Part shown: positions 57,879 through 64,000 of the stretch, one piece after another
How the letters are laid out: every line of letters starts with the position of its first letter
Numbering within the stretch: the first letter of the stretch is position 1
Origin: Saccharothrix sp. NRRL B-16314
GTDB lineage: Bacteria > Actinomycetota > Actinomycetes > Mycobacteriales > Pseudonocardiaceae
Reading direction: 5' to 3'
NCBI RefSeq assembly: GCF_000716595.1
Contig: NZ_JNXC01000002.1
Location: 248,001-312,000, forward strand
DNA: 64,000 nucleotides
The notes under the pieces: model-generated
What the model was told of the DNA's origin: nothing
The model's database searches: none
What the model saw: only the letters and a program-made list of their open reading frames with translations
Translations under genes and position numbers: made by a program

Positions 57879-58805
57879 GTGGATGCTCTCGCCGGGTTGT
57901 TGGACGGGCCGCGCGCCCGTGGCGCGTTCCTGATGCGGACCGTCCTCGACCCGCCGTACTCGGTGCGCATCGAGGACCGCGCGCCGCTGTGCGTGGTGGC
58001 GCTGGTCCGCGGTGACGGGTGCCTGCTGGTCGGCGACGGCGCGCCCGTGCCGCTGCGCGCCGGTGACGTGGCGGTGGTGCGCGGACCCGAGCCGTACACG
58101 CTGGCGGACGACCCGGCCACGCCCGTGCAGGCGGTGATCCACCCCGGCGAGATCAGCACCACGCCGGACGGCGCCGCCCTGTGCGAGCAGTGGGGCCTGG
58201 GCGTACGGACGTGGGGCGCGAACCCCGACGGCGCGGTGGTGATGCTCAGCGGCACCTACCAGCTGGACGGCGAGGTGAGCCGGCGGCTGCTGTCGGTGCT
58301 GCCGCCGTTCCTCGTCGTCCCGCGCGCGGAACTGCCGCTGGTGCCGCTGCTGGCAGCGGAGATCACCCGTGACGAGCCGGGTCAGGAAGCCGTCCTCGAC
58401 CGGATGCTCGACCTGCTGCTCATCTCGGTCCTGCGGGCGTGGTTCTGCCGGCCGGAGGCGGACACGCCGAGCTGGTACACGGCACACGCCGACCCCGTGG
58501 TGGGGCGGGCGTTGCGGCTCCTGCACAGCGACCCGGCGCGACCGTGGACGGTCGGTTCGCTGGCGGACGCGGTGGGGGTGTCGCGGGCGGCGCTGGCCCG
58601 GCGGTTCACCGAACTCGTCGGCGAACCGCCGATGGCCTACCTGACCGACTGGCGGCTCACGCTGGCCGCCGACCTGCTGCGCGAACCGTCGGCGACCGTG
58701 GGCTCGGTGGCCCGCCAGGTCGGCTACAGCACCGCGTTCGCGTTGAGCACGGCGTTCAAGCGGGAACGCGGCATCAGCCCGTCCGAACACCGCGCCACCA
58801 CCTGA
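57879..58805 (+). CDS. AraC-family regulator with cupin-type sensor
   Basis: The 308-aa protein has an N-terminal cupin_6-like domain (APLCVVALVRGDGCLLVGDGAPVPLRAGDVAVVRG) and two C-terminal AraC helix-turn-helix motifs (WTVGSLADAVGVSRAALARRFTELVGEPPMAYL and ATVGSVARQVGYSTAFALSTAFKRERGISPSEHR). TAGGCT lies 7 nt before the GTG, so the transcript is probably leaderless. The divergent DUF1772 gene is the obvious target. A 22-nt repeat array begins immediately after its stop. Confidence 0.92.
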   Translation: MDALAGLLDGPRARGAFLMRTVLDPPYSVRIEDRAPLCVVALVRGDGCLLVGDGAPVPLRAGDVAVVRGPEPYTLADDPATPVQAVIHPGEISTTPDGAALCEQWGLGVRTWGANPDGAVVMLSGTYQLDGEVSRRLLSVLPPFLVVPRAELPLVPLLAAEITRDEPGQEAVLDRMLDLLLISVLRAWFCRPEADTPSWYTAHADPVVGRALRLLHSDPARPWTVGSLADAVGVSRAALARRFTELVGEPPMAYLTDWRLTLAADLLREPSATVGSVARQVGYSTAFALSTAFKRERGISPSEHRATT

Positions 58806-58871
58806 ACCCGTGAGTCCTACGTTCAGAACGCGAGAGTCCTACGTTCAGGACCCCCGAATTCAACGCTCAGA
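58806..58871 (+). repeat. 22-nt repeat array after the AraC gene (two type-A plus one type-B unit)
   Basis: Three exact 22-nt units start on the base after TGA (58806, 58828, 58850). The first two are type A (ACCCGTGAGTCCTACG plus TTCAGA, and a variant). The third is the type-B unit with GAATTCAACGCTCAGA. It is the same architecture as the arrays at 25.03-25.26 kb. Confidence 0.9.
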
Positions 58872-58886
58872 ACCGGCAGGACTTGG

Positions 58887-60272
58887 TCACGCGCCGATCA
58901 GGCGTGCGGCGAGGTAGCCCTCCAACTGGTCCATCGACACGCGCTCCTGCGACATCGTGTCCCGCTCCCGCACCGTCACCGCGTGGTCGGAGAGGGTGTC
59001 GAAGTCGACCGTCACGCAGAACGGCGTGCCGATCTCGTCCTGCCTGCGGTAGCGGCGGCCGATCGCGCCGGCGTCGTCGAACTCGATGTTCCAGTGCTTG
59101 CGCAGCGCGTTGGCCAGGTCCTTGGCCTTCGGCGACAGGTCGGCGTTGCGCGACAGCGGCAGCACCGCGGCCTTCACCGGCGCGAGCCTGCGGTCCAGCC
59201 GGAGCACCACCCGCTTGTCCACACCGCCCTTGGCGTTCGGCGCCTCGTCCTCCGTGTACGCCTCCAGCAGGAACGCCATCATCGGCCGGCCGACGCCCGC
59301 GGCGGGCTCGATCACGAACGGCCGGTAGCGCGAGTTGGTGGCCTGGTCGAAGTACGACAGGTCGACGCCCGAGTGGTTCGAGTGGGTGTTCAGGTCGAAA
59401 TCGGTGCGGTTCGCGATTCCTTCCAGCTCACCCCACTCCTGGCCGCCGAACTGGAACCGGTACTCGATGTCGACGGTGCGCTTCGAGTAGTGCGAGAGCT
59501 TTTCCTTCGGGTGTTCGTAATGCCGCAGGTTCTCCTTGGAAATACCCAGCTCGGTGTACCAGCGGCTGCGCTCGTCGATCCAGTACTGGTGCCATTCCTC
59601 GTCCGTGCCCGGCTCGACGAAGAACTCCATCTCCATCTGCTCGAACTCACGGGTGCGGAAGATGAAGTTGCCCGGCGTGATCTCGTTGCGGAAGCTCTTG
59701 CCGATCTGGCCGATGCCGAACGGCGGCTTGCGGCGCGACGTGGTCTGCACGTTCAGGAAGTTCGTGAAGATGCCCTGCGCGGTTTCCGGGCGCAGGTAGT
59801 GCAGGCCCTCGTCGGTCTCCACCGGGCCGAGGTACGTCTTGAGCAGCCCGTTGAACATCTTCGGCTCGGTGTACTGGCCGCGGGTGCCGCAGTTCGGGCA
59901 CGGCACGTCCGACACGTCACCCTCGGCGACGACCTTGCCGGTGCGCTCCGCGTACTCCTCGACCAGCGTGTCCTGCCGGAACCGCTTGTGGCACGAGTTG
60001 CACTCGATCAGCGGGTCGACGAACGCGTCCACGTGGCCGGACGCGGCCCACACCTCGCGGGGCAGGATCACCGACGAGTCCAGGCCGACGACGTCCTCGC
60101 GGCCCCGCACCATGAAGTTCCACCACTGGCGCTTGATGTTGTCCTTCAGCTCGACACCGAGCGGACCGTAATCCCAGGCCGACCTGGTGCCGCCGTAGAT
60201 CTCGCCGCACGGGTACACGAACCCGCGGCGCTTGCACAGGCTGACGACGGTCTCGATGCGATCGGCTGCCAC
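58887..60272 (-). CDS. glyS: Glycyl-tRNA synthetase (alpha2 type)
   Basis: The 461-aa class II synthetase has the glycine-enzyme N-terminus [29 protein letters not shown], zinc-type cysteines ([13 protein letters not shown]), motif 2 ([26 protein letters not shown]) and motif 3 ([14 protein letters not shown]). It charges tRNA-Gly. GTG 60272 is preferred because GGAG lies 7 nt upstream; GTG 60278 overlaps that site. Its position next to smtB-zur matches M. tuberculosis. Confidence 0.95.
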   Translation of the reverse strand: MAADRIETVVSLCKRRGFVYPCGEIYGGTRSAWDYGPLGVELKDNIKRQWWNFMVRGREDVVGLDSSVILPREVWAASGHVDAFVDPLIECNSCHKRFRQDTLVEEYAERTGKVVAEGDVSDVPCPNCGTRGQYTEPKMFNGLLKTYLGPVETDEGLHYLRPETAQGIFTNFLNVQTTSRRKPPFGIGQIGKSFRNEITPGNFIFRTREFEQMEMEFFVEPGTDEEWHQYWIDERSRWYTELGISKENLRHYEHPKEKLSHYSKRTVDIEYRFQFGGQEWGELEGIANRTDFDLNTHSNHSGVDLSYFDQATNSRYRPFVIEPAAGVGRPMMAFLLEAYTEDEAPNAKGGVDKRVVLRLDRRLAPVKAAVLPLSRNADLSPKAKDLANALRKHWNIEFDDAGAIGRRYRRQDEIGTPFCVTVDFDTLSDHAVTVRERDTMSQERVSMDQLEGYLAARLIGA

Positions 60273-60359
60273 GGACACTCCATCGGGAGATGCAGAAAGG
60301 TATGGAAACGGGCTTGCCAGCGTAGTCCTCCCCGGCCCGCGCCCAGCGACCCTGTCCCC

Positions 60360-60374
60360 ATCGGGGTCCCCGAT
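60360..60374 (-). terminator. Small hairpin after the ABM-like gene
   Basis: ATCGGGGTCCCCGAT is a perfect palindrome 18 nt downstream of the ABM-like stop on the minus strand. It can form a 5-bp stem with a 5-nt loop. Weak evidence for termination. Confidence 0.4.
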
Positions 60375-60392
60375 CAGGCGACCCGTCGACGG

Positions 60393-60773
60393 TCAGCGCG
60401 GGGTGGTCGGGCCGGCGGCCTCGCCCAGGCGGACGGTGCCCGCGTCGCGCGCCAGGAGGCTCACCTCGCGGCGCACCCCACCGTCGGCGGCGACCAGCAG
60501 CGGCTCGTAGGCGGCCGGTTCGTCGGTGTTCGCCTCGGACAGCAGCGGGATGACGTGCTCGCGCACGTCGAACGGCGACAACGCCCGCCGGTACGCCACC
60601 ACCGAGTCGAACTCGACGGTCAGCACGAACCGGTCCGCCTCGTCCGTCGACCGGGACAGCTGGCCGCGCCGGCAGCCTGCCTGGGCCGTGAGCAGCGACA
60701 ACGCCCGGTCGACCCGTCCGGTGAACGCCTCGACGTCGGTTTCCGCCACGGTGAAGCGGCACACGAGCAGCAC
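60393..60773 (-). CDS. Antibiotic-biosynthesis-monooxygenase-like (ABM) domain protein
   Basis: The 126-aa protein looks like a dimeric ferredoxin-like ABM fold: VLLVCRFTVAETDVEAFTGRVDRALSLLTAQAGCRRGQLSRSTDEADRFVLTVEFDSVVAYRRALSPFDVREHVIPLLSEA. Members oxidise small molecules or bind haem, but no key residues can be assigned. GTG start. Divergent from the small membrane protein gene. Confidence 0.78.
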   Translation of the reverse strand: MLLVCRFTVAETDVEAFTGRVDRALSLLTAQAGCRRGQLSRSTDEADRFVLTVEFDSVVAYRRALSPFDVREHVIPLLSEANTDEPAAYEPLLVAADGGVRREVSLLARDAGTVRLGEAAGPTTPR

Positions 60774-60790
60774 GGTGCAAGGATGCCACG

Positions 60791-61057
60791 GTGGCTCGTT
60801 ACCCGAAGCGCACCCTGATCCCCGGCTCCGGCCCGCTCGCCCGTGTGCCGGCACCCGTCGTGTTCCTGCTGGTCCTGGCTTTGTTCGGCCTGGGCGTGTG
60901 GCTGCAGGGCACGGTCGGCGCGCTGCTGCTCGGCGTGCTCGCCCTGGGCGTGGCGACGATGCTCGCCGTGACCTGGCCCCTGCTGACGCCGAGCGCACGC
61001 GGGCTGAGGCTGGTCGTGCTCGGCCTGCTGGTGCTCATCGCGGTGTCGGTGGTCTAG
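60791..61057 (+). CDS. Small membrane protein (DUF6703-like?)
   Basis: The 88-aa protein has a basic start (MARYPKRTLIPGSGPLARV) and three hydrophobic stretches (VVFLLVLALFGLGVWLQG, ALLLGVLALGVATMLAV, LRLVVLGLLVLIAVSVV). I associate this size and place with DUF6703 but cannot verify. It lies just upstream of smtB-zur on the same strand. Confidence 0.65.
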   Translation: MARYPKRTLIPGSGPLARVPAPVVFLLVLALFGLGVWLQGTVGALLLGVLALGVATMLAVTWPLLTPSARGLRLVVLGLLVLIAVSVV

Positions 61058-61062
61058 CGCCG

Positions 61063-61090
61063 TAGTATCGGTGGTGAAAATCCATACCAC
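61063..61090 (+). promoter_or_regulatory. smtB-zur promoter with overlapping dyad
   Basis: TAGTAT at 61063-61068 is a good -10 box. The predicted start point falls in GTGGTGAAAATCCATACCAC (61071-61090), a dyad with 5-bp arms. This suits autoregulation by SmtB and/or Zur; it is not a canonical Zur box. Confidence 0.55.
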
Positions 61091-61102
61091 GTGGGAGGCG
61101 CC

Positions 61103-61504
61103 GTGACGGTCGGAGTGCGGGGCGAACACGTGCACTCCCCGGAGCGCCGCGTACCCCCGCCGGCGCCGAGGAAAGCCGCGCGGACCCTGTCCGCCGCCGG
61201 TGAGCTGCTGCGGGCGCTCGCCGCGCCGGTGCGGATCGCGATCGTGCTGCAACTGCGCGAGGCCGACCGGTGCGTGCACGAGCTGGTCGAGGCACTGGGC
61301 GTGGCCCAGCCGCTGATCAGCCAGCACCTGCGGGTGCTGAAGGCCGCCGGCGTGGTGCACGGGGAGCGGCACGGCCGCGAAGTCGTCTACCGACTCGTCG
61401 ACGAGCACCTCTCGCACATCGTGGTGGACGCGGTGACCCATGTCGAGGAGGGGCCGCGTGGTATCAACCAGACCGACCGGACCCCCCGGACGGAGGAGAT
61501 GTGA
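61103..61504 (+). CDS. smtB: ArsR/SmtB zinc-sensing repressor
   Basis: A 133-aa winged-helix ArsR protein (LLRALAAPVRIAIVLQLREADRCVHELVEALGVAQPLISQHLRVLKAAGVV). The C-terminal helix has DEHLSHIVVDAVTHVEE, an exact DxHx10HxxE alpha5 zinc site. An N-terminal EHVHS may add ligands. By synteny (glyS, smtB, zur) it equals mycobacterial Rv2358, which represses smtB-zur until zinc binds. GGAGG precedes the GTG. It overlaps zur by four bases. Confidence 0.93.
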   Translation: MTVGVRGEHVHSPERRVPPPAPRKAARTLSAAGELLRALAAPVRIAIVLQLREADRCVHELVEALGVAQPLISQHLRVLKAAGVVHGERHGREVVYRLVDEHLSHIVVDAVTHVEEGPRGINQTDRTPRTEEM

Positions 61505-61947
61505 CCACAAGCGAGCGCCCGACCACCGCGGTTCCCGGGCTGCGTTCGACCAAGCAGCGCACCGCCGTGTCCAAGCTGCTCGATTCACTCGGCGAGTTCC
61601 GCTCGGCCCAGGAGCTGCACGAGGAGCTGCGCAAACGCGGTGAGGGCATCGGCCTGACCACGGTCTACCGCACGCTCCAGTCGCTGGCCGACGCCGGCGA
61701 GGTGGACGTGCTGCGGACGGACTCCGGTGAGGCGATCTACCGGCGCTGCTCCCAGCACCACCACCACCACCTCGTGTGCCGGGGTTGTGGGCGCACGGTG
61801 GAGGTCGAGGGCCCGGCGGTGGAGAAGTGGGCCGACCGCGTCGCGGCGGAGAACGGGTTCGTCGAGGTCAGCCACACGGTGGAGATCTTCGGCACGTGCC
61901 GGGACTGCGCCGCCTCCGGGAAGGGCGGGAAGGCGCAGCCGTCCTAG
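61501..61947 (+). CDS. zur: Zinc uptake regulator Zur (Fur family)
   Basis: The 148-aa Fur-family repressor has the DNA-binding GLRSTKQRTAVSKLLDSLGEFRSAQELHEELRKRGEGIGLTTVYRTLQSLADAGEV. Metal-site residues include CSQHHHHHLVCRGCG and the distal C-x-x-C in GTCRDCAA. With zinc bound it shuts off zinc import. The downstream convergent permease operon may belong to its regulon. GTG start overlapping the smtB stop. Confidence 0.95.
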   Translation: MTTSERPTTAVPGLRSTKQRTAVSKLLDSLGEFRSAQELHEELRKRGEGIGLTTVYRTLQSLADAGEVDVLRTDSGEAIYRRCSQHHHHHLVCRGCGRTVEVEGPAVEKWADRVAAENGFVEVSHTVEIFGTCRDCAASGKGGKAQPS

Positions 61948-61962
61948 TTCAACCCCCGTGGT

Positions 61963-62682
61963 TCAGCCCTCGTAGGTGTCCTCCGGCGTGGCGATCGGCA
62001 CCACCTCGGACACGGTGAACGTCGGCACGAACGCGCTTTCCTTGGTCGCCGAGCCGGGCACGACCCGGCCGGTGGCCTCGACCCACTGGTCGATCGGCAG
62101 CGCGCCGAAGTCCTGACCCACCATCTTCGCCTTGACCGGCGAGGCGTCCGCGGCGCAGCAGGAGATCGTCAGCCGGGCGACGAACACGTCGCCGTCCTTG
62201 CGCACGACGAACCCGGTGAGCTTGACCGTGCGGTCGTCCAGCGAGCCGGAGTCGTCCCACGCGGTGCGGGTGACGAACTCGCTGATGGTGAGCGGGATGA
62301 CCTCGTCGGACGGGAGCGGCGCGAAGCCGTTCGACGCCTTGGCCTCCTGCGCGGCGTTGCGGTCGGACCGGTTGACCGTGTCCGCGCCCAGCGCGGGCGG
62401 GCTGATCAGGAACACGGCGAAGACCGGCAGCAGCAGCATCCACGGGCTCCTGGACGTGCCGTGCTCGTGCCCCGCGTGCTCGATCCCGCTGGGGTTCTCC
62501 ACGCCGCCGCGGATGTCACGCACGACCGACACGAGCGCCAACACCACCATGACGGCGCCGGTGACGACCAGCCAGGGCTGCAACGACTCCTTGACGTACC
62601 GCAGGTAGGTGCCGGTCAGCGCCAGTTTCACCAGGGCGCCGCCGAGCAGCACCAGCAGGATGTTCTGCGTTTCTCGTCTCAT
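61963..62682 (-). CDS. TIGR03943-type putative permease subunit (YcgQ-like)
   Basis: The 239-aa protein has two or three N-terminal helices (ILLVLLGGALVKLALTG, WLVVTGAVMVVLALVSV, WMLLLPVFAVFLIS), a His-rich loop (EHAGHEHG), and an exported OB-like domain with LTISCCAADASPVKAKM. The CC pair and histidines suggest metal or thiol binding. The family always accompanies a COG0701 permease, as here 13 nt upstream. Confidence 0.87.
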   Translation of the reverse strand: MRRETQNILLVLLGGALVKLALTGTYLRYVKESLQPWLVVTGAVMVVLALVSVVRDIRGGVENPSGIEHAGHEHGTSRSPWMLLLPVFAVFLISPPALGADTVNRSDRNAAQEAKASNGFAPLPSDEVIPLTISEFVTRTAWDDSGSLDDRTVKLTGFVVRKDGDVFVARLTISCCAADASPVKAKMVGQDFGALPIDQWVEATGRVVPGSATKESAFVPTFTVSEVVPIATPEDTYEG

Positions 62683-62695
62683 GGGTTCTCACGCC

Positions 62696-63706
62696 TCACA
62701 GGAACACCGCTCCCGCCGCCAGGGCCGACGCGATCGCCACCACGAACGTGGCGGGGGCGAAGCGCGCCGCGAAGGACTTGCCGAACGCGCCCGCTTGCAG
62801 CGCGATGAGCTTGACGTCGACCGCCGGGCCGACGACCAGGAACACCAGCCGCGGCAGCAGCGGCAACGCCGACATGGAGGCCGCGACGAACGCGTCGGCC
62901 TCGCTGCACAGCGCCAGCACCACGGCCAGCAGCGACAGCACCAGCACGGCCAGCACGATCTGACCGCCGAGCGTCTCCAGCCAGGCCTGCGGCACGAGCA
63001 CGTTGAACGCCGCCGCGAACACCCCGCCGAGCACCAGGAACCCGCCCGCGTCGACCAGGTCGTGCCGCGCGGTCTCGGCGAACACCACCCAGCGGGACGT
63101 GCCGTCGTTGTCGGGCAGTCGGCGCAGCGCGCGCTCGGCGATCCACTCGGCCTTGCCGAAGCGGGTCCAGAGCCAGCCCATGACCACGGCGGTGAGGAGG
63201 GCGCCGAAGAACCGCGCGGGCACCATCATCGGCGCGTTGGGGAACGCGACGGCCGTGGAGACCAGCACGATCGGGTTCACCGCGGGCGCGGCGAGCAGGA
63301 ACGTCAGCGCCGCCGCGGGTGCCACGCCCTGCTGCATCAGGCGGCGGGAGACGGGCACGGACGCGCACTCGCAGCCCGGCAACGCCACCCCGGCGACACC
63401 GGCGACGGGCACGGCGAACGCGGTCTTCTTCGGCAACGCCCGACGCAGCGCGCTCGCCGGGATGAACGCCGCGATCGCGCCGCTGATCAGCACGCCGAGC
63501 ACGAGGAACGGCAGGGCCTGCACGCAGATCGCGACGAAGACGGTGGACGCCGTCCGCAGCACCGCCACGTCGAGCGCGCCGACCAGCCAGTCCTGCAACA
63601 CCAGCGCCAGCACGAGCAGCACGCAGAGCACTTCGAGGGAAGTGATCCTCCAGCGCGGCGACGGGCGGCGCTGGCGCGACCCACGGATCTCGCCAGTGAT
63701 TGTCAC
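62696..63706 (-). CDS. COG0701/DUF318-type permease
   Basis: The 336-aa eight-helix permease of the ArsP/YraQ type has the conserved VAGVALPGCECASVPVSRRLMQQGVAPAAALTFLLAAPAVNPIVLVSTAVAF. The CEC cysteines mid-membrane fit thiolate metal or arsenical transport. It is first in a two-gene operon with the TIGR03943 protein. The GTG lies in a perfect palindrome and about 7 nt after CATCAT, so the transcript may be leaderless. Confidence 0.88.
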   Translation of the reverse strand: MTITGEIRGSRQRRPSPRWRITSLEVLCVLLVLALVLQDWLVGALDVAVLRTASTVFVAICVQALPFLVLGVLISGAIAAFIPASALRRALPKKTAFAVPVAGVAGVALPGCECASVPVSRRLMQQGVAPAAALTFLLAAPAVNPIVLVSTAVAFPNAPMMVPARFFGALLTAVVMGWLWTRFGKAEWIAERALRRLPDNDGTSRWVVFAETARHDLVDAGGFLVLGGVFAAAFNVLVPQAWLETLGGQIVLAVLVLSLLAVVLALCSEADAFVAASMSALPLLPRLVFLVVGPAVDVKLIALQAGAFGKSFAARFAPATFVVAIASALAAGAVFL

Positions 63707-63708
63707 TG
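63694..63708. promoter_or_regulatory. Palindrome overlapping the permease start codon
   Basis: CAGTGATTGTCACTG is a perfect 6-3-6 palindrome that covers the GTG start (63704-63706). If the transcript is leaderless it also covers the transcription start, a strong position for repression. Confidence 0.6.
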
Positions 63709-63804
63709 TCGAGATGATGCCAGAACCACTGCCCGCTGCTCACCGACCTACGGCTGGTCTTCAGCCACCGGCCACACGACGGTCACGAGCGGTACGTTCA
63801 AGTC

Positions 63805-64000
63805 GTGGACTGGCACCGGTGGCACGCGGACTACGACCGTCCCGACTCCCGGCTGGCGCTGCGGCTGCATGCCGTCCGGGCGCAGGTCCGGGCCGCGCTG
63901 GACGACAGCCCGTCCGGGCCGCTGAAGGTGCTCAGCCTGTGCGCCGGCCAGGGACACGACCTGCTGGGCGTGCTCGCCGACCACCCGAGGCGCGATGACG
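63805..64000 (+). CDS. Class I SAM methyltransferase (3' end outside window)
   Basis: Sixty-five codons are visible: VDWHRWHADYDRPDSRLALRLHAVRAQVRAAL, then LKVLSLCAGQGHDLLGVLADHP, where the Gly-rich LCAGQG is SAM motif I. The WxxWHxxYDxPxS opening is typical of a small actinobacterial methyltransferase family of unknown target. TACGTT lies 6 nt before the GTG (leaderless candidate). Confidence 0.8.
   Translation, partial: MDWHRWHADYDRPDSRLALRLHAVRAQVRAALDDSPSGPLKVLSLCAGQGHDLLGVLADHPRRDD

Overview
The window is high-GC actinomycete chromosome with frequent GTG/TTG starts, four-base start/stop overlaps (ATGA, GTGA) and many starts that sit 6-8 nt after a TANNNT -10 box. Gene content (FasR/MabR-type regulator next to fabD-fabH-acp-fabF-accD6, DUF3145, glyS next to smtB-zur, dnaG near dgt, bacterial NOS, DUF574-type methyltransferase) points to Pseudonocardiales, for example a Saccharothrix/Lentzea/Actinosynnema-like organism. 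The genus is inference. Most of the window looks like core or stable accessory chromosome. No intact mobile element, rRNA or CRISPR array was seen. || Layout. 1-2.5 kb: a partial MscS-type membrane protein and a secreted tripeptidyl-aminopeptidase-like hydrolase. 2.6-8.9 kb: the fatty-acid synthase II operon behind its PucR-type activator, with a perfect inverted repeat in front of fabD. 9-17 kb: small exported or membrane proteins, DUF3145, a secreted subtilase, a flavoprotein disulfide reductase and a TetR regulator. 17-22.9 kb: a HelD-type RNA polymerase recycling factor, two fluoride channels (one with an eight-copy SSPEP tail), and a MarR/MFS efflux pair with a methyltransferase. 23-28 kb: a GGDEF protein with a degenerate EAL domain, then the three-subunit proton-translocating transhydrogenase pntAA-pntAB-pntB. 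Between them lie two facing arrays of a 22-nt repeat that abut the stop codons. 28-36.2 kb: nitric oxide synthase with a CRP-type palindrome upstream, a TetR/FAD-monooxygenase pair with twin palindromic operators, a macrolide-glycosyltransferase gene behind a 9-codon leader peptide and a long hairpin, an ABC exporter with an XRE regulator, and a P450-ferredoxin pair. || 36.2-40.3 kb: MazEF toxin-antitoxin, a processive GT2 fused to a deacetylase domain lacking its metal motif, and an LCP cell-wall ligase. 40.3-43 kb: a decayed pSAM2/AICE-type replication initiator at the 3' end of a CAU-anticodon tRNA gene, an MpaB-like oxygenase, and tRNA-Asn. 43-53 kb: tam, dnaG, an ECF41 sigma factor near a carboxymuconolactone-decarboxylase gene that carries a matching candidate promoter, a Tat-exported M23 peptidase, a serpin, dgt, a YdcF-like protein and peptidase E. 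53-57.3 kb: a three-gene cassette (small protein, DUF6879-like, STAND NTPase-TPR) next to degenerate DNA. 57.3-64 kb: DUF1772 protein, an AraC regulator followed by a second copy of the 22-nt array, glyS, smtB-zur, and a two-gene permease locus that may serve metal homeostasis. || The least explained signals are the stop-codon-anchored 22-nt arrays, the leader-peptide/hairpin control region of the glycosyltransferase, and the STAND cassette. All functions are read from sequence and remembered family features; no database search was run.
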